The position numbers were made by a program, and so were the translations under genes. The notes under the pieces are model-generated. The model was given only the letters and a program-made list of their open reading frames with translations, did no database searches and had not been told where the DNA came from. Positions 61,179 through 64,000 of a stretch of 64,000 nucleotides of DNA are shown one piece after another (position 1 is the stretch's first letter; the number at the start of each line of letters is the position of its first letter). This stretch comes from Knoxdaviesia capensis (Eukaryota; Ascomycota; Sordariomycetes; Microascales; Gondwanamycetaceae), in assembly GCA_001510575.1 (NCBI GenBank), contig LNGK01000005.1, positions 2,604,574-2,668,573 on the forward strand. Direction: 5' to 3'.

Positions 61179-64000
61179 CAGGACTCATCCTCATAGGTAC
61201 AGTATACGATGCCAAATCCGGGCCGTCTTTTTTCTCTCCCAAATGTTTTGTTTCTTCGGGCAGCTTTCTTTCCACCAACAGACCCGGTTTGTGCAAGGGG
61301 GTGGGTGTTCGTGAACTGGTCACAAAAAGAAGACGACGAAGAATAAAATTTATTTCCACTCTTCCATCCCCTTCCCCCCCCCACTGTCCGTGGGTGAGCG
61401 AGGCGCTATCAAAATCGTGCCAGGGGGAGCCCCAGCAGAGAAATGATTTCTTTCTTTCTTTTTCTCTTCTGTCTCGGCTCACTCACCTCACCATCCTCTT
61501 TTTTTCTTCCTTTTTTTTTCTTTTTGTCTTCTGGACACTGGGTGCGTCTTGATCAAACTTTACTTCCTGTCTTGGAGCAGATAAATGCCCAGCTAATAAA
61601 GAGAAACAAAAAACAGAAATAAACGTAAAATCCCGCGAAATCGTTCTCAAGCGCCTATCGCCCTTCACAAGAAAATCGGCAAGCCTTCACGCCTCCCCTG
61701 CATATGTCCACACACACATGCATATTATGGTGAGAGTGTGCCTGGCATCGTCGCCCCTGTATGGCCAGCCTGCCTGATTTTAGTGCTTCTCATCCTGCAG
61801 CAGCCAAGTTTTCGCCGGTGTTTCTATGCAGGCCGTAAATTTGGGCATGTTTTGTTGGTTTTATCCATCGTGGTCTGCGCTTGCTAATATTATGCAGGAG
61901 TGCATACGGAGACGCCTGGGGACCCAGCTTAGGTGCTGCAGGACGCGAAGTTATTCACGGTATATAATTTCACTGACCCTCAACTGCATGTACTATTTAT
62001 GCACCCGAAGAGATTATGTGTCGTTACGAAAGGAACATGTCAGAAACGAATTTGTTACAACTCGCTTCACCTTCATCGGACGTTTAAAAGCTCTAATATT
62101 ATCGCGATTGCGAATCAGCCAAGGCCAACGTCTAAATTATAACCAAAAATCTCCTCTCTTTCAGAACCTTACAGTGAGTGAGTGGCTTCTGATGGGGGTC
62201 CATCCACCCCCGGAGTATTACGGAGGAAAAGGTAATATAAAATAATCATAATTCCCAGCTCCAAAAAAAGAAGCATACGGGAACAACTCTCACCAAAAAG
62301 TGAACACATCTGTGTGATCTGAGCCTAGTCTCTAATGGCCATGCTAGCACAGATGTGTCCAGTGAACGCGGCATAAACCATCGCGGGCCGTGCATTATAT
62401 TCCTAAATTTGTGTTTTATTCCCTTTTTTTCCTGTTCCCTTCATGTGTTTCTCCTACACTTGGAACTTGGTCCTAGCGCCCCCCGGGCCTAGGTGTTGTG
62501 CAGACGCCAGCCAGTAACATAATACGCATTTCTTCTGGCTATATCTCCGGTCTGATATAGCGGGAAGCGATTTAAACTAACTCGGGGAGGGGACGAAGAG
62601 ACACCCGAAAACCTCGGGGTATAATACCGTCCACCGGCGCCTATGTTATAGGGTCTCTGGGGACTGGGGTGTTTGTTTAGTTTCTCGACGACCAGCAAAA
62701 TAAGACGTTGAAAAATGCTGTTGCGTATGATTATATGCCTAGTGTCTCCGTGATCGTGCAGATGGCTCATTTGCGCTGCTGCAGCTTGAAATTATCAGCG
62801 CCTTTTTGGTCCGTCACGTCTCCATTACCATTCTTTGTTTCCTAGCCTCTTTCTTCTCTCGGTCTTGTTATTGTGTTTCCCTTTCGGGTTCTGTATCGTA
62901 ACATGTGTCGGTTGAATCCACCTCACGGAGGAGACCGAAATAGATTCAGAACCAAGGTGCCAATACCACAATATTCACGACGTACCCGGAACTTTAGCCC
63001 TCTTCGAGGAGAGCCGCCGAGATTGAACTCAACCATGTCCCGACATGTATCAATTTCAAGAGAAGAAATTACTGATGCACCGTCCAGGTTGTTCTCTGAT
63101 GGTCCAGTTTCAGAGCTTTTTTTTTTTTCTCCTTTTGCCTGTTCTCCCTATATGATTGTCAAAATCACGTTTTTGAAAACCAACATGCCGAGGTGCCCCA
63201 ACCGGAGAATGGTCGTCTCGTACAGACATAGGTATGAAAGTCAGTATGTACTGTAGATACTAGATACTACGAGTGTACACACCTACTCATGCATACCTAC
63301 CTCCACATACAGCCTATTCTGCTCTTGCATACATCCTCCAGCATTCTTCGTATGATAAAACCGTGGTACGACAAGTCTAGCAAGTCTCTCCGAAATAATA
63401 CACATATGGAATCTTCAGAGCAAGCCAAACGTATAGAAATAGCATATGAAATAGTGGCTGGATAATGGCCGAGAATACTACTGCCCTGTCTGGTTTTCAC
63501 TCTCCCTAACAGGTTTTAATTGATGATCTACAACACAACATCTCAGAATCATCCTTTGACGTCGCTTCAATGCACACACTTCGGGCCATAAAAAGCATTT
63601 TTTTTCAGAGTTTATTTTTTCTCCGGTACACAAACCCAGGAAATAATCAAAGAATTATATAAAGTATATTTGCAGAATAAACGATCGCAAGATCTTCCTT
63701 CATACGTTGCAGCAAGATGTCAAAACTTCTCCTTTTTTTCCTTCAAGTTCTCTCTCCATGCACGGATATGTATGGCATCGTGCATGCTGCACATTCCCTT
63801 CCCTTCCCACCCCTTCCAGCGGGTTTACCGAGCTCCACGTTCTCGCTTGATGAATCAAGCAATTAAATCGGGGAGCAAGGAACAGTAATGAGATTCTCTG
63901 TGGGATGTGTGTCTGTGGATTGTTACTTACCTTCTGTACTGTGCACGCACAGTCAGAGAGCAGAGAAAGCTTGATCGTTGGATCCTGTGGAACTCGCAAG

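Larger units (their letters stand above)
57459..64000. other. 6.5-kb region without a recognised gene, with a second gap
   Basis: From 57459 to about 59060 the plus strand is purine-rich (promoter and leader of the zinc-finger gene, which reads leftward). A gap lies at 59093-59102. From 59200 to 64000 composition is mixed; ORFs are short and none has a recognisable domain, and I found no tRNA or rRNA. A (CCAGGAGT)4 repeat is at 61147-61178. A gene whose exons run off the right edge cannot be excluded. Confidence 0.4.

Noticed and set aside
61826..62245. 139-residue plus-strand frame with many basic residues
   Set aside because: No recognisable domain, no splice context, and composition not different from the surrounding non-coding DNA.

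Overview
The window looks like a filamentous ascomycete (Pezizomycotina) chromosome segment. Genes are broken by short GT-AG introns with CTAAC/CTGAC-type branch sites, coding sequence has a GC-rich third position, and genes are separated by long non-coding stretches that are strongly pyrimidine-rich on the strand of the gene they precede. Gene content (Argonaute, STN1, UTP14, COX15, cytosolic lysyl-tRNA synthetase, VCX1-type exchanger, GH81 glucanase, CECR1-type deaminase, GMC oxidoreductase, 14-TM MFS pump) fits a Eurotiomycete-like genome. That placement is an inference from content and style, not from a search.

Layout. 1-826 (-): AT-hook protein, cut by the left edge. 2634-4593 (-): ADGF/CECR1-type adenosine deaminase. 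4594-9204: gene-free. 9205-11647 (+): secreted GMC oxidoreductase. 12006-13307 (+): unknown protein with an OB-fold-like C-terminal part. 13527-15828 (-): DHA2-type MFS transporter with a 7-nt exon. 17791-21377 (-): Argonaute. 23555-24064 (-): DRAP/cytidine-type deaminase, divergent from 24460-25602 (+), a DNAJC9-like J-protein. 26076-27070 (+): STN1. 29314-32203 (+): GH81 endo-1,3-beta-glucanase. 32204-38458: gene-free, with a sequencing gap. 38459-41527 (+): Ca2+/H+ exchanger with a 1.2-kb first intron. 42554-45426 (-): UTP14, divergent from 46018-47592 (+), COX15. 48004-51301 (-): lysyl-tRNA synthetase in 22 exons. 52543-53169 (-): AIG2/GGCT-like protein. 54625-57458 (-): unknown zinc-finger and coiled-coil protein. 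57459-64000: no gene recognised, with a second gap.

Most genes are unrelated housekeeping or cell-wall functions, and I see no convincing biosynthetic cluster. The GMC oxidoreductase and MFS pump flank the OB-like gene, which is at most a weak hint of a metabolic neighbourhood. No CRISPR, rRNA, tRNA or intact transposon was found. I did not find a clear undescribed system. The most interesting points are gene-structure features: the very intron-dense lysyl-tRNA synthetase with 12-22-nt exons, the 7-nt exon in the transporter, a possible internal promoter in the long exchanger intron, and an overlapping upstream ORF at STN1. Exon borders were worked out by hand from splice signals and reading-frame continuity; every multi-exon model closes in frame.
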